Shown: positions 47,101-61,863 of the stretch, piece after piece
Layout of the letters: each line of letters opens with the position of its first letter
How positions within the stretch are numbered: position 1 is the stretch's first letter
NCBI GenBank assembly: GCA_003956705.1
Contig: QZCP01000101.1
Location: forward strand, 62,001 to 126,000
Source of the DNA: Brevipalpus yothersi
Lineage: Eukaryota; Arthropoda; Arachnida; Trombidiformes; Tenuipalpidae
Length of the DNA stretch: 64,000 nucleotides
Reading direction: 5' to 3'
Program-made: the position numbers and the translations under genes
Notes under the pieces: generated by a model
Databases searched by the model: none
Told to the model about the DNA's origin: nothing
What the model saw: the letters and a program-made list of their open reading frames with translations, nothing else

Positions 47101-49048
47101 TGCCAAAAAGCATTCTTCCACTCTCTTTCTTTTTCTCTCTCTTTCTTTCTTCGTACTTAGGCCAACATTTAACAGAGAAAGAGAAAAAACCTGTTCCATA
47201 GTTGAACAGGTAAACCTTAAAGTTCCTTACTTTTGACCTGTAAATTTCATTCACATGCCTTTTCAAAGTGGCGACTATGGACTCGCTCTCACCAATCCTA
47301 TGGAGATATACTCTCTCTCTGTGCGAACAACAGTCACATGCTTACTACCACTAGTACTGGGTACTGGTACCTTTCCGCTGGAAAATTTTTCGAGAGAAGT
47401 TATGTAAATCACATCTCATATTGCACCATTTTCTTTGGCCACAATTTGCCTACATATACACATACACACACTATACACTTCTGTCAGCATCATTTTGGAC
47501 ACATTCTCTCTTCCTCTTTCTTTCTCTCTTTCTCCAGCCCACTCAGTTGAATCGGCCTGTCGTGAATATTTTTTGACTGACATGTAACAGCTCCAATGAA
47601 TAAGGACACTATGAGAGTTCCTCTCTCTCTCTCTTTCTCTCTTTATATGTTCTGTATATGTATGTGTATATTTGAATGTCGACAGTGTTGATTGTGGCCT
47701 GATAACTTGAACCACATCCCAGTTGATTTAGAGAGAAAAACAGAATAGGTTTGCCACAATTTGTCAAGTGACAGTTTCTTGAGCTTTAACTTGGCTTCTT
47801 GGATAACATTTTGAGGCCAAAATGTATTGAGTTTCTCTGTCTCTCACAGGCCTACACTCGGAACCTCCTTTGGTCATCAACTATCAATTCGATTCCAATC
47901 ATCGGCTTCTTTCTCAGGACAATAATAATCTATTCTTATTCTGCGGCTTCTTATTTACTTGAGTTCATTGACCGATGGCTCTGAAAGTAGGTCTATCTGT
48001 TGCATCTTTCTCTCTCTCTTTCCTCAACTGTCTATCTACCTACTTTCCCTTCGGTATATCCATGAGAGTGAGAAAGATCCCGCAGGTCATCGGCACCATG
48101 TGCTAAAGGCCACTTTTCCCAGTGAGCATAATCACTTCCAACTCATCTTGAATTTTTAGCCCATCGTTCAGATCTCTTATTTTCTGGAAGTATGTGTGTC
48201 TCTCTATTTGTATCTAGATGCACGTTCAGGTCAGTGGAACTTGATGAAGATAAAATTTTGACCTCCTGACCGAGTGTGTTTCGCTTGGAGAGGAGAAATT
48301 CATTTCACCGTTACATACTGCATGAAGTCAGACTGTTCTAGGGTGGGGAAATGAACTGGGACCACTTTCCATGGTGGATGGGGTAGAAAAGGTGGAGAGA
48401 ATCGAGTAATCAGAGTAGGACAAATTCGAAATCTAACTGTACTTTTCGGTCACGTTGCGTTGGGCGTCCTCAGATGGGACTTGTGAAGAGGAGATCCACG
48501 GTGATTAATGAGAGTGGCAGCGGATTTAGAGGATAATTCGACAAATACGCTCTGTGTGTGTTCAGTGTACGAAGGAGTTTGGAAGAATTGTCTGATGCTA
48601 GTGAGCCCAAAAAAACGCATATTCCCATTGGAAGAGGTATACGTATATATATACTTATATACAGAAGGGTTCAGAAAACGAAGAGTGGATCGGGAGGAGG
48701 CCCGTAAAAGAAGGACCGGGATAAGGAGCAGTTATTTGAATATGTAAGTTTTGGCGAGAAGAGAAGGCAAAAAAACATGATCGGAAAAGGGGAAAATAGA
48801 GGCGAGAATGAAGGTGGTGAGATTCATTCACTAGTTCAATTGAAAATCAGAGAAAAATATTGTAAGTTGCTTCTCTCAGGCATACAAGAGCACCTTAGAG
48901 AAAGAAAGAGAGAGATGAGAATAAAAAAAACTTTCTAGCTTAACGGTATTCTTTCATTCCTCCACTAATATTGTATACTTGAATGGGTTCGCTAAAAGAG
49001 GCCAACATGCGCTACCGTTTTATAGTCACTCTTTCAAGGGCCCAAAGC

Positions 49049-49051
<3 letters not shown>

Positions 49052-49095
<44 letters not shown>
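49052..49095. repeat. (CT)n microsatellite
   Basis: About 44 nt of CT, 218 bp before a second, longer CT tract. Confidence 0.95.
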
Positions 49096-49097
<2 letters not shown>

Positions 49098-49309
49098 GAA
49101 TTCGAAGTCCATATGCCTCTGGTCGAAGCAGCTCGTCATGGTGATGTAAGGGGAGGCTCTCAATATATATGACCGTGATGGTGGTGGTGGAGAGACCATG
49201 TACCTGGGTCAATGTGAAACCCTTTTCCAAACAAGCACGTACAGAAGCCTCGCCTCAACCCCTTGAGTACATCTCTTAACTCTTTCTCTCTTCATAATTC
49301 ATTTTTCAA

Positions 49310-49313
<4 letters not shown>

Positions 49314-49381
<68 letters not shown>
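49314..49381. repeat. (CT)n microsatellite
   Basis: About 68 nt of perfect CT. Confidence 0.95.
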
Positions 49382-49383
<2 letters not shown>

Positions 49384-51302
49384 ATACAGACTTACGACGT
49401 TTTCCAACCTTTTAGAGCCTTCTATCCATTCATACGTGAATCATCAATACTGCCTCATCTGATTGCTTCTTCTTATTCTTACCCGTTTGACACCCATTGG
49501 GACAGAGAAAAAGGTAGATGGCCTCACAAGAATTGACTTTTCTCTCTTTCTTTCTCTTCCCTTCTTCCTCCCAGACCACTTCTTACTCGGACGTCCCATT
49601 CAAGCCACCCTCAAATCATATCCAATACTAGATCAACAGCAATGTCAATCTGGTACTGCTTCTGCTGCTATATTTGCGCTCTCAACAGAAGACTGATGAG
49701 CTTGGCCTCCAAAAAAAGAGTGGGTTAAGTTACGCAACCGGAAAGATTCAACTTTCATTGGTCGCTATCAGGTCATCTTTCCATATGGATGAGTGGAAGA
49801 ATATTCACCATAAGTATATGGGCAAATCTTACGTTAGCAAATAGTACACACAAGGGAATCTTACCCATGGAAAATACGTATACATACCTCTTGAGATCTT
49901 GAGCCAGACAGCGTCAACTTTGGTCCGGACTGAGAAGGAGAGAGAGAGAGAGAGACCGATCGATCGGTAAGGTAGACCTGTAGCATGATAAATTTTGTCT
50001 GAATATGAATTTTGCTGATATCAATCAACTGGACTGATATAACCCGTTGAAAATTTCCGTCCTATTGGGTTACATTAAGATTTTTCTGCAAAAAGGCTTC
50101 AGGCCCTATTGGCACGGTTCCTCTATAAGAGGTTACACAATAGATTGAATGCCTTAACTTCTCTCTTCTCTCCTCCTTCGGACGCCCCTCCATTAGAATA
50201 TGAATGTACCGGTAATAATTTGAATCCAATCGAACAATAATCCACGGTTCGATTTCCAGGCCAAGTTCGCTCTCTCTCTCTCTCTCTCTAACCCTTTGGA
50301 TGCAAAACTGACGGAGACAGAAGTGAGTTTTTATCCAGGAAACCTTTTTTGGCCTCAGGTTACCGAATGGCCTTCCAAGTCCATGAGATCGCTCATATGA
50401 CAGAATGAAGATGGATGCTTTAGCAACTCGATTATCGATTCTTATGATCGTGCGAGCGGATGGACCAAAGAGGTGAGCTTCAAGAGTAGGAGCTGATTTT
50501 TTGGGACCCACCAAAAATACAGGCAACCATATGTATTATCTGCATAACTCTACATAGGCATTCTGATTTGCTCACATATGTCCACATGAATATTGTGGAG
50601 GAAAAGTTCAGCCCATAGGTCAAGCGATTGCAATGAATGAATAAGTCGATTGTGGGCGAATACACTGTCTTGTCATCTGTTGTGGGAGGCTCATACATGC
50701 CCACTTATAGCTATGTATGTGTAGAGACATTTGTCAATGGGACTTGAAATCAAAGTGAAAAATTATGGGTAACATCAGTGGCATTGTTGGGATCAATTCA
50801 TGAAAATAATGGACTTCGATGGTCAAAATCAATGACTCGATTCGATAGCCTATTCTCTCTATTTGGGTGGACACTCCAAAATGATGGTAGGGTCAATAAA
50901 TATCTGTATACATACATGAAGGTAAGTTCACCTATTCTTCAAGACTGATGAGCTTGGATGACCATCGATAGCGAAGGAGGACCGTAACGGGGCCACCTTC
51001 GCTTGGCCCACCTTCTCATTGATAGCGTCCATGGCTATAAAAGAGTATACATTGAAGACCACAAAAGTCCGAAAATTTTGCTACTAGGTAGCCCTAAAAT
51101 ACCATTAATCTTACAATTTGTAGTCGAAATAGTCAAATGAGTTCTATTATGTCCAAATTACTCTACTGTTCACAGAATGGTCCGAAAAGGTCTCGAAATT
51201 CGATACATTTATTTCATTTTTTTTCTCTCTCTCTTTTGTCTCCCCTTTTACCTATGGCTTTTCCGCTTTATTCTCTCTCTTTTCTTGTGGCCATCTCGAG
51301 TT

Positions 51303-51333
<31 letters not shown>

Positions 51334-53453
51334 TGACATAAATTTGCACGCATCGACTGTGAAAAACGTACGAGCAACACGAGTAAACACACTCTGTAAA
51401 AGGCCGATTGCCGAACGGCCTTTTCGATATATGTGTATTGGCTGTATTGCGATCATCATAAGTTACCGGGCAATAAATCAACTAAACAGTCCTTAGAGCT
51501 GCTCTTATTCACCTTTATCAGCGGTGTTCAATCGTTTGCAATTAATCAATTTCACAGGCTACTCTGACTGTGTGTGAAGGCTCTCTCTCTAGATCAATGT
51601 ATCTCTCTTACCTCTGACCTAACAATGGCCCTGTATCAAGAATGGTCACTTTCAAGTGGCTCGAGTTCTTCTTTGACATGAGGTCGAGTCTTCCGTCATG
51701 TCACATTCTACCTTTGATTTTAGTGGCCAAAAAGATCGCATCTCTCACAGTAAGAGAAAAAGAAAGAGAGATACTTCATTGTCAAAGATCCTGACCGGTG
51801 TGACCCTCATTGACCCCCACATAGAGTTTCCGATAGCCACCCTATCGAGTGATTCACACGTTGAGACTAACCACTGAACATCCCATATGAGTTACCACTA
51901 GAATTGAGTTTTAACAAAATTTAAGGAATCGTTTTTTCAACGAGACATTTTTTGTAAAAGTTTTCTCCTGATTATTTCCAAGAGAAAACAGCACAATATC
52001 ATGAATATTTCGAATATTTTCGAGAGGAAACTTGTTCCAATTTCAGCCAAAACCGATCAAAGATCAAGCAAAATAACATCAATCCAATTTGATAGGTTCA
52101 AGTTTTTGAAGAGAAGTCAAAAACACCATATTTTAACACATTCAAGTATTCTGTCATTTATTCCTCCTCATCCACGGATATTCCCTAAGCTCTGGTGATC
52201 CAATAAGTATCACCACAAATTTCAATACAGATTTGTCGTGTCTGATTCTTTCAAGTAGAAATCCTCGTATACATACACACAGAGAAATTCTTCATCCCTC
52301 ACACACATACTTGGAGATTTTCGACAATAGGTCTAACTTCATGTGGCTCAGTAAAACTTTGTTTCAAGAGAGAACCACTTATTCTCTATTGAAAAAGTAT
52401 ATCGTACAGAATATCTCACACATACAGGTCAGTAATGCACTTGTACCTCTGAACAGTTCTGACAGTCAGTATTCTATTTTTCGCATGAATTCTCACTGCT
52501 TCCATCGGATTACTGTCGGTGCTTTGGTTGTGGGGATTATTGGAGGAGAAACCTATTCGAAATCTTGGCCACAATTTGGATTACACTGACTGGTTGTACA
52601 GTGTATGAAAAAAAAGGTAGAAAAATACAGAAGGGAAAAATGTTCTAACCCCGATCGAGTTGGTCTCTCAGTCTTTCTGTATGGAGTAGCATTTTTGACA
52701 GCACAACGACTGAAGAAGAAGAAGAAGAAGGAAAAGAATCGATGAAAGAGAACTTTGAGACAAGCTTGAAGGAGAGCAAAAGTTTGGCCAAAAAAAGTGT
52801 CCGCCACTTCCATAGCTTCCCATGCCATCAATATCAATGAATTTCATCTGTTCTTATTCATCTCTCTCTCTCTTCCTTTCGTTCTTTCTCGATGAGAATA
52901 ACGTTTTTTTTTCGGGACTCAAAGGTTTTGTTCCATAGAGAAACGCTGCTTTGCTCTGGGCATTGAACAGGTTCCCATAGACTACTGGCCAATCCAATGG
53001 AGCGGATACAAACTGCTTGGGTCTTGCTGGATATTGAACGTCCTGATCAAGGGTTCCCGAAAAATGAAAGGGCTTACAAGAGTTTTAATACTAGATTGGA
53101 GAAGAGGGAGAAAGACAGAATGAACTAAGAAAGAAGAAGGGAAGACAAAAAGAAAAGAGAGAGAGAGAATATTCTGATAGAATATGATGGATTAGCTGAG
53201 CATCGTGACAAGCATTTGAGTCACAGAATGGTCCCAAAAAATTGTGACCTTATTGTTAACTATGGCCCATTATTCGCTATTCCATGGAATAAACACGATC
53301 ACTGTTGCTGAAATATGCAGATCACCATGTGATCGGCTAGGTTTGGCTTATTGAGCTCACTTATTCCGATCTCAGAATGAGAGTGTCAACAAAAATGAAT
53401 AGGGTAATGAAGTTAGTCTTTACAAACAGATTTGAATTCCATCAGTTCGTTAG

Positions 53454-53554
<101 letters not shown>

Positions 53555-56500
53555 TGATATAAGATTGACAAGTGTAACTTTCTCACTTTCCCAGCCCTTT
53601 CCAACTCATTCTTATTCGGGTGTCCTGATTGCCAAACCTTTGTGGTCCAATCGAGGACATGGCCTTAGGCGAGCGAGTAACTTTTTGAAAACTTCCAATA
53701 GATGTTGTCCCAGGATAAATCAACTTCCTCTCTTCCTCCATGTGTCTCACAGGCTTCTCTTTCTCTTTTTCTCTCTCCGTTGGCCACTTTCTCGTTAGTC
53801 CAATGTGATGTGAACGATCTGTTCTCGATAATCATCCATCTTCATGCAAGTCAATCGCGTGTCACAGTTGCAAAGCTTCATGTCGAAATATCGACATTTC
53901 ATATCGCTTTCATTTTCTGCCGCTTTTTCTCTTTATCTAAACTTATTCATGCGGTCAAACAAGTGGCCATCCTTCATCATATCGGACCTTCTTCTTCCCT
54001 CTCTTTCTCTCACATACACATACACTATCGGGAAGAGAGGGGAACCGGAACATTTTTGTCCACGCAATTCATGAGACATATTCATTCCAGGTATTGTTTA
54101 TTATTACCTGTGGACATACGGTCCAAGTCAAGTTCTCTGTGCCATGTTTCTCACTGGAAGCCATTGGCTTCTCACCGGTAATCAATGCAAAACGATCACA
54201 ATTTATACTCTTGATTGGCTTATGAGCCTCTCTCTCCTCACTCCACTTCGAGAGGTAGTGGTGATCATGAAGCATAAGTGAGTGACCATCGATCAAAATC
54301 TCGCTCTTCCTCTCTCTTTTCCTTGCTCTTGAACTTATCTGACCAAAACTATAGTCCACATCTCAACGTTGTACTTCGCACCCAAGTTCTTATGTCCATC
54401 TTTTAAGTAGCCTGAAGGATGAAGAAAAAGTGAGAAAAAAATTTTCTCTCTCTTCCCAAACACACACCACTGGCCATCACATCTCATTGACTGTAACTTG
54501 ACAGAGGTTGGCCATTGAGATCACTCTCGAATACACCTCAGGGAAGCCAATAACATATCTACCTGACGTCCAGTTTCAAAATGTGTTCAAGATTGTGATT
54601 TAAATACGCGCGTTTTTCGATCCATCTTCTTCTTCTTCTCCTCTGCCATTCGGGCATCTCGACCTTCTCATTCTTATGCCATACTTTTTTTCATCCTTCT
54701 CTCTCTCTCTCTCTCTCTTCCTTACGGTTCATTGAATGATACATGGTCGCTTGTTGTCCATGCCCTCGGAAAAGTTGCCAATAGTGGATGATCGGTATGA
54801 TCATTCTGTCCAATGCATTCCACTTCAAGTCTCAATGAATGAATAAATGAATGGATCGTTTTCTCATACAAAGATTGTTATATTCAGCCCGACGACTGTT
54901 TCTTCTTCTTCTTCTCTCTTAGGATCATCTCCACAGTCAGTGGCCATGCACGTTCGATCATCGATAGAGAATTCGCAAAACATACACAAATACAGAGAAA
55001 GAGAGAAAGAACAATTATTCTGACTCGATCTAGTGGAAATCTGATCGATTTGTCCGCAATGGGTGGACGGAATCAAACGTTTTTCTTCTCTCTCTCTCTC
55101 TTTCGAGGACTAAAATGAGAGGTTTTTCTGTGTCTCTCTCTTTTTTTTCTTTTCACAGGGACCAGATAGGAGTGGAAACGTAAAGCAGCCCACAAAGTCG
55201 ACAGTCAGTGGTCTCTGATCGTTTTCAGTTCATTCAAAACTGTTTGAAAATTTGGTAAAGAATAATAAAAATCGTATTCAAATCGGTATCAAGAGTTACT
55301 TACTAGTTCCTGGGACTTCTATTACTGTATCTGTTCAGGTCACTGGCCACTTCATGGTGATGTTTCAAGGAAGCCATTTTTGTGCTCAAAAACCGATCGA
55401 GTACGGAAGGGAGAAAAGAGAAAGAGCCTCCTTTTTAACATCATTTCTATGTGATCGATGATCTGATGATCCTTAAATGAACTGATGCTCGATTGAGCTT
55501 ACAAACTCTTCAAGTACCCGAATGTTTTTATATTCAAATACATAAGAAAATCTTAGAGTTCAGTAAACTTTGGTAGCTTCCGCATTGAACGAGATGTATC
55601 AGTTAGTTTTGATTCGCTTTGTGAGCACTTTTTGAGAACTTTTTCGAACCAAAGTTTGAGAGCTCTATCTGAACGCTTTGACAAAACTCATAGAAGCTGT
55701 TTTAATCTTGCTTTTTGCGAGAGATTTAAGAATCATTTCATAGTGCCCATAAACCGATGCACCCAGAATATAGGCGTAATTAACTATATATTTTTCCGAA
55801 CACTTATTCATCATAGCAATGGAGGTGCTGTGAGTAGTCATGTTAATAGTCCGATGAGACTGATAGAGCGATAAAATTCTGATAAAGCTGTCATCTGATT
55901 GATAGAGGATGTTGTTATCGTGTAGCTACCATGAGTCATTTTATCGAAAATATTCAGTAAACAGTATTTTAGAGGTTCATCATAGCCAACAGCATTTATC
56001 AACTTGCTGGCTTCATACCGCTTCCACTCTTCATGTTTCCATGAAGCTACATGGGTTCAAAATGAATTTTGATTTCTACAAACCTAAAGAAATCTTTCTA
56101 TCAGGCGACAGATAACTGTCTGGGATCATTTTCTCATTTAATTAGTCTAACTGATGCACTGTTCAAATTGATTCCAGATCAGACTATCAAGTACGCAGTT
56201 AGCGTCTCGCTGAGTAACGGTTAAAGTTTTGATCACAAATAAACTGAGAAAGACAAAGTTATTTCGTTTTTGAAAATGAAATATTTAATTCTCGTGATTT
56301 TATTTACAAGTGAAGAAATAATCGAGAAATAAGAAGAAAGGGAAGAAAGGGAAGAGGAAGAAGAAGAATTAATGGAATGAAACTCATGCCTGGAGGCGTA
56401 AACAACATTCAAAGAGCATAGCACTTGATAAAGGCGATGGATCGGGGAAGAGAGGAGGAGCAATGGAATGGATGCGGGTGGAGAGAGAGAGATGTTGGTG

Positions 56501-56917
56501 AATCAAAGATGCTGTATAGTATCATGTCCCGCCTTCCGGATGATGGTGATTTTCCACTCATCCTCTTCCCATGGCCAATCCAATCAGCATGAGCTCCATG
56601 TATTCAAGTAATCATGAGTATTGAATGGCACAGCGCGAATTCAATGGCCTCGAATGTCGATGTTTTTTGGGAAAAAAACTATCGATTATATGATAGGCCA
56701 AAAAATGTGTGAATGTGTGGAAGCACAATTTGCTTACACACACAAAATTTGGGGGATGAAAAATAATATAAATATTGAAAAAATTGGGTGATAATAATAA
56801 TAATATTTTTTCTTTTCGTTATCAAAGAGGGAGAAAATTAAAGAAGAAATCAAATTAATTTATAAACAAAGTTGGGGATGGCATTCTTTTAAGACTAGTC
56901 AAGATTGAGTGAAACGT

Positions 56918-56940
56918 TAATAATAATAATAATAATAATA
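56918..56940. repeat. (AAT)n microsatellite
   Basis: Short trinucleotide run, probably within or just beyond the 3' UTR of the Snail-family gene; a similar smaller run occurs near 56788. Confidence 0.85.
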
Positions 56941-57641
56941 TAGGAATGTATCATACAATGTAAGGGTAACAAGAATTTAAGGGGAAATGTGATCCATAAT
57001 TATGCCGTAGAAAAAAGAGTCGCAGAAACGGTGGTCATACAATCGGAATGGTCAACAATTAGTCAAACCAATTTATCAGTTTTTTCATTTTTAAATTCAT
57101 CAGTGACTATAAGTATTGACAAGTGGAAAAGAATTCATTCCAAAATGAATCCAGATGAGTTTAGCTTCACTGGACTTGGTACAATATGAGTGAAGCGAAG
57201 ATTATCACACATCATTCTTCATAAAAGCTGATGGAAAACACGAAAATAATCAACGGTCAAGATGTATCAAAATTTTCACCAACTTTCGGGAATACATGTG
57301 TGAATATGTATTGAAACAATTTGTCCAATTAAACAATCAGAACAATCATACATTCTGATGATGATGATGGAAAATGAGCTCAAGAATGGTAAAGATAGGC
57401 GTGCACAGTAAGAAGAAAGTTTCCAAAAGTCACAACAACAGAATCATTTCGATTATAACGAATTTCAATTATCTTTCCAATTGTTGACATTTTTCAAGTG
57501 ACAAGAATATGATCATGACATATGATGTATATATGTGGGTAAATGTCTGTGCAATACCTACTAGAACAATATGCAAAAAAAGTTGGAAAACCATTATGAA
57601 GATGATAATCGTTAATAACTTTGAATATTCACTTCTTGCGC

Positions 57642-60084
57642 TCATTTGGTGATCATAACAGCAGTAGTATCCTCAGTGATGGTCAATCTGGTCATACATT
57701 GACCATTGTCTTGATGTTTGGTGAGCAATGACATGCGGCTAAATGTTTTTCCACACTTATTGCAACGATACTTTTTAACATCAGAATGTGTTTGCAGATG
57801 AGCGCGAAGATTGGAACGATCAGCGAAAGCACGTCCACACTTTTCACATGCAAAAGGCTTCTCACCAGTATGAGTTCTAGTATGTCCCTGAAGTAACCAT
57901 GGACGAGAAAATGCTTTACCACATATTTGACATTTACATGGTAGTGTATGGGTACGAATATGCATTTTAAGAGCTCCAAGAGAATGATACACTTTTTCAC
58001 AATATTTACAGCTGAATTGCTTCTTTCCCTGTGTAGTACAATGGAATTCTTGATGTTTCGTCAGACCACTCAGTGTTGAATATGATTTGTTACAATTGGA
58101 ACACTGAAATCTGCTTACACCATTTGATGATGATGAAGAAGCATTAAGACTTTTGGTTGTAGTTATTGGTGAATTTTGTGCCTGGTTATCGTTGGAAATT
58201 TTGGTGGTGGTGGCCATACTTGTGGTGGTGGTGGTGGATGATGATGGACTTCGTGGATGTTCACCCTCATCACTCTTGATACAAGTATTTTCATTTGTGG
58301 CCATTATGATTACTCCTCCCATTGATCGACTGATACCGCCAACACCAATACTGGACGATGAAGATGATGAGGTGTCCATCATCATGACATCTTGATCTAT
58401 ACTACTACTACCATTGTGTGATGGGGTGGTGGATGGTGAAGCAGATGAGGATAGTGTGGATGGAGATTTATCACTCCCCGTACTGCCGTTCAATGTTCGT
58501 TTACCATTACTAGATAGATGATGGCTATGATGATGATTATGGCTATGGCGGCTACCATTGATTAGTATAGCTGTATTACAATCATCAATGGTGGGCACAA
58601 TTTGACTTGCTGGTGAACATCGAGATGTGGGTGGTGGTGATGGTGGTGAGCAGGATGATGTGTTAGATAGTGATGATGTTGACCGGGTGGAAGGAGGCAC
58701 AAGGCCGATGGGTGGTGAAATTCGCAGATGGTCCATGATGGCACGAGAGTATGGCGATCGAGATGGTGATATTGGATATGATGCATCCGAATAATGTGTT
58801 GATGGTGAAAAATAGTATGGAATTGAGTATGCATGTGGAATGTGATGACCAGTGTTCACATCGCGAACCGTATATAAGTGTGAATATAGTGGATGATGGT
58901 GGATGGGAATACTAGTTGATGATGGAGAATGTGGCAAACCATTGATACTCATACCGGTGGTGGATGATGGTGATGATTTGTGAGGATGATGATGTGCAAG
59001 ATGATGAGAATGATGATTGTGATGATGAAGATATGATAAAGTGTCCATATCATGATTAATATTAAGGGGCTCAAGTGGAGCAATGGGCACCTTAGAGCCG
59101 TAAGATAGTGATTTACTGGCCATACCATTTGCGGCTACTGTCGGATTAGTTGCGGTCAAAATCATTGGCACACCGTTAACAGTGGCCACTATGGTGCCAT
59201 TACCTGATATGTTGGATGGTGAACGAGTGTCACGATTGTGGCTACCGTTATTAATCTCTCGAGAGGTCGGACGAGAAGATGACGACAAAGTGGTCATCAC
59301 AATGTCCGAAGAATTACCAGTGGACGAAGTGGTCGATGTGTTAGTATTGTGATTGTTGGTAGTGGTCAAGCATAATGGTTCGAGGTCACATTTTTTATTC
59401 TTTGTGCTTAGATCAAAAGGACCTCGAAAATCTGAAGTGATGAAACAGAATAGAAACAACAAAATAAGTTTCCGAAGTCCGAGCAATTAATTGTGATATT
59501 AAAACAGTGTTCCTCACATCAATAACCCGAAAGAAAGAAAGATTTAATTAAGCAAAAGAGACACAACAAGGTGTGAAAACAAAGTGGTAAACAAGTGATC
59601 GAAGTATTAGAATAAGAAAATATGTGAGCTTAGAGAGAGAGAGAGAAAGTAATTATCAAGATGAGTAATGGGTATGTAAATAAGATTGTAAAGGGTAAAT
59701 GTTTTCGTTTGAAATTCCTCTTCATCTAAAGTTCAACTGATATCCTATTTCATCATGTGAAAGTTTGTGAGTGCAAGATGAAGAGAGATAAACAAGTGAA
59801 ACTTGGGTATATGAGTAAACGATTTTTCGAAACTTCAACAACAATAACAACTTTTCTCTTCTCTTTTCGGTCAAAAATTCGAAAGATCAGAGAGTGGTAG
59901 AAAGTTCAGAAAAGTTTGTACTAATAGTGCAAGACATTGTAAACAAGAACATAAAGTCTCTTAACTTACCATTGGAATTTGAATTATCCATGAGTAGTAA
60001 ATTTTCATCAGTTTGTGGTGATGAAGCCATCTTACGATCGTTGGGTTGAAGAAGAGACTTTTTGATGAGAAAAGATCGAGGCAT
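57642..60084 (-). CDS. Snail-family C2H2 zinc-finger repressor
   Basis: Transcriptional repressor of the Snail/Slug/Escargot group, acting in the nucleus on E-boxes. Exons 59970-60084 and 57642-59431 give 634 residues, long for the family. The N-terminus is a SNAG domain ([12 protein letters not shown]), the corepressor/LSD1-binding hook, which fixes the start at 60082-60084. A CtBP-type motif, PFDLS, sits at about residues 43-47. The middle is low complexity, rich in Ser, Thr, His and Asn. Five zinc fingers occupy about 480-618: finger 1 [19 protein letters not shown], then [37 protein letters not shown] and [19 protein letters not shown], and a last finger of C2HC type ending in [20 protein letters not shown] marks Snail, not Scratch, proteins. 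Orthology to snail, escargot or worniu cannot be settled by eye. Confidence 0.94.
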
Positions 60085-60663
60085 GATGAGAAATCGGGAT
60101 GGCACTTGATACACGAGAGGAAAAGTTTCGAAAGTTTTTGGCACTAAAAAAAGTACTAATTATTATGGCACCAAAATTCACGAACGAATCAAGAAAGTGT
60201 CTCTATTTGGACAAAATTGATCCACACTAGTGTGGAATAAACATAGACACACACAGGAACACTCGTAGCCAGTGGACAGCAGAAGAAGAAGAAGAAGAAG
60301 AGAGGAAAAGTGATGAAGAAAAAAAGGCGACTGATCGGTCGGCAAGCCGAGAATGAAGTGAGTGAGAGGTGAGCAAAGCGGTTGCAAGTAAACAGGGACT
60401 CTCGAGGGAGAGTTGCGCGAGCGGCCACAACGATAATACCAAAGAGAAAGAGAAAAAGAAAGAGAACCCAGAAAGAGAGACTAAGAGAGAGAGAAAGGCA
60501 CACTCGACCGACACACAGCATATACACTGGCATGTTCCACAGCGACCTCAGGCCGAAAGCAGGTGAACGGCGAACGGCCTCACTACATGTATGTATGTAT
60601 ATGTGTATATATGTGTATCGGTGGCCTTAGCTAGGACCAACCAGGGGCCGATCCATTGATACT

Positions 60664-60666
<3 letters not shown>

Positions 60667-60718
<52 letters not shown>
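60667..60718. repeat. (GA)n microsatellite
   Basis: About 52 nt of GA, roughly 600 bp upstream of the Snail-family ATG; flanked by GGCCT/GGCCAT words. Confidence 0.95.
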
Positions 60719-60721
<3 letters not shown>

Positions 60722-60857
60722 CTGTGTAGCCATAGTCAGAGCCAATCCTTGAACGGCCATTCTATTCTCCCGTCGCGCGGCTTCAGGCCGATCTTCGCTA
60801 CGATCGATTCGTGGCCTGAAAAAGAGAGAGAGAAAGAGAGACAGCTGTTTCCGTCAT

Positions 60858-60894
<37 letters not shown>

Positions 60895-61821
60895 TTTTTC
60901 GTGCATACTCTCGCTTCGATATACTGGTGTATTTTGAGTCTCTCTCTGCCATGGCCAACTAGGAAGATGCCACCTTAGCATCATCATGATCACCTTTTCC
61001 GATGAAGAAGATGATCATCATCAGGGCTCTTCCTCATCTATCGGCCTTGGTGCTGGGGAAATGATGGAAAAATAGGGAGAGAAATGTTCAGCACCATGGT
61101 TGCCTCTCTCCCCTCTCTTTTTGGCACGTCAAGCCTGTGTGTGTTGTCAGTAGGATGCTGGAGGCTGAATTCACAATTAATTTCGAGCAAAATATTCGTT
61201 CATAGCCACTGCCACAGTTTTACTACATTCTCTTCCTTTTCTTTCCACTATGATTAGTTTGACTGCACATCTTTCAACAGACTTACCACCAATTCTGTTG
61301 AATATTCTACCTCATCAGTGGCCATTTATCGGCCTAACGCGTCCGCTTGTCGGAATTCAACTTGAAAACAAGATATTTTCTCATCAAACTTTTCGGAAGT
61401 TCTAACTTTCCATCCACCGTTAAGTTTACCTGAACTACTCACACACACAAACACTTACATTCATGATTTCAGCTAATTTTTTGACTTCACTCCCAGACTT
61501 CGCCTGATATATCCTCTCTCTCTCTCCATGTCTGTTTTCCATTCATCAGTCCCATGGAAGCTCCAGGCTTGTCCATCTATTCCACACACACACACACACA
61601 TACACACTTGGGCCACTCGCACACGTTCCCCAAAAACAGTGCCAATGGTGTATAGTTGTTGAAGCTAGTGAACATTGGCCATCGGCAAGCCTTGTTGTTT
61701 ACCAAACTACTTTAAACTTCTCTGATACTCATGCCTGATAACGTGGTGGAAATAGCATACAGCGTTCAGAATGGCCTGGAAATTAGTGCCAATTCTGTTT
61801 CAAGAGAAAAGAAGTGTGTGT

Positions 61822-61823
<2 letters not shown>

Positions 61824-61860
<37 letters not shown>
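61824..61860. repeat. (GA)n microsatellite
   Basis: About 37 nt of GA upstream of the Snail-family gene. Confidence 0.93.
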
Positions 61861-61863
<3 letters not shown>

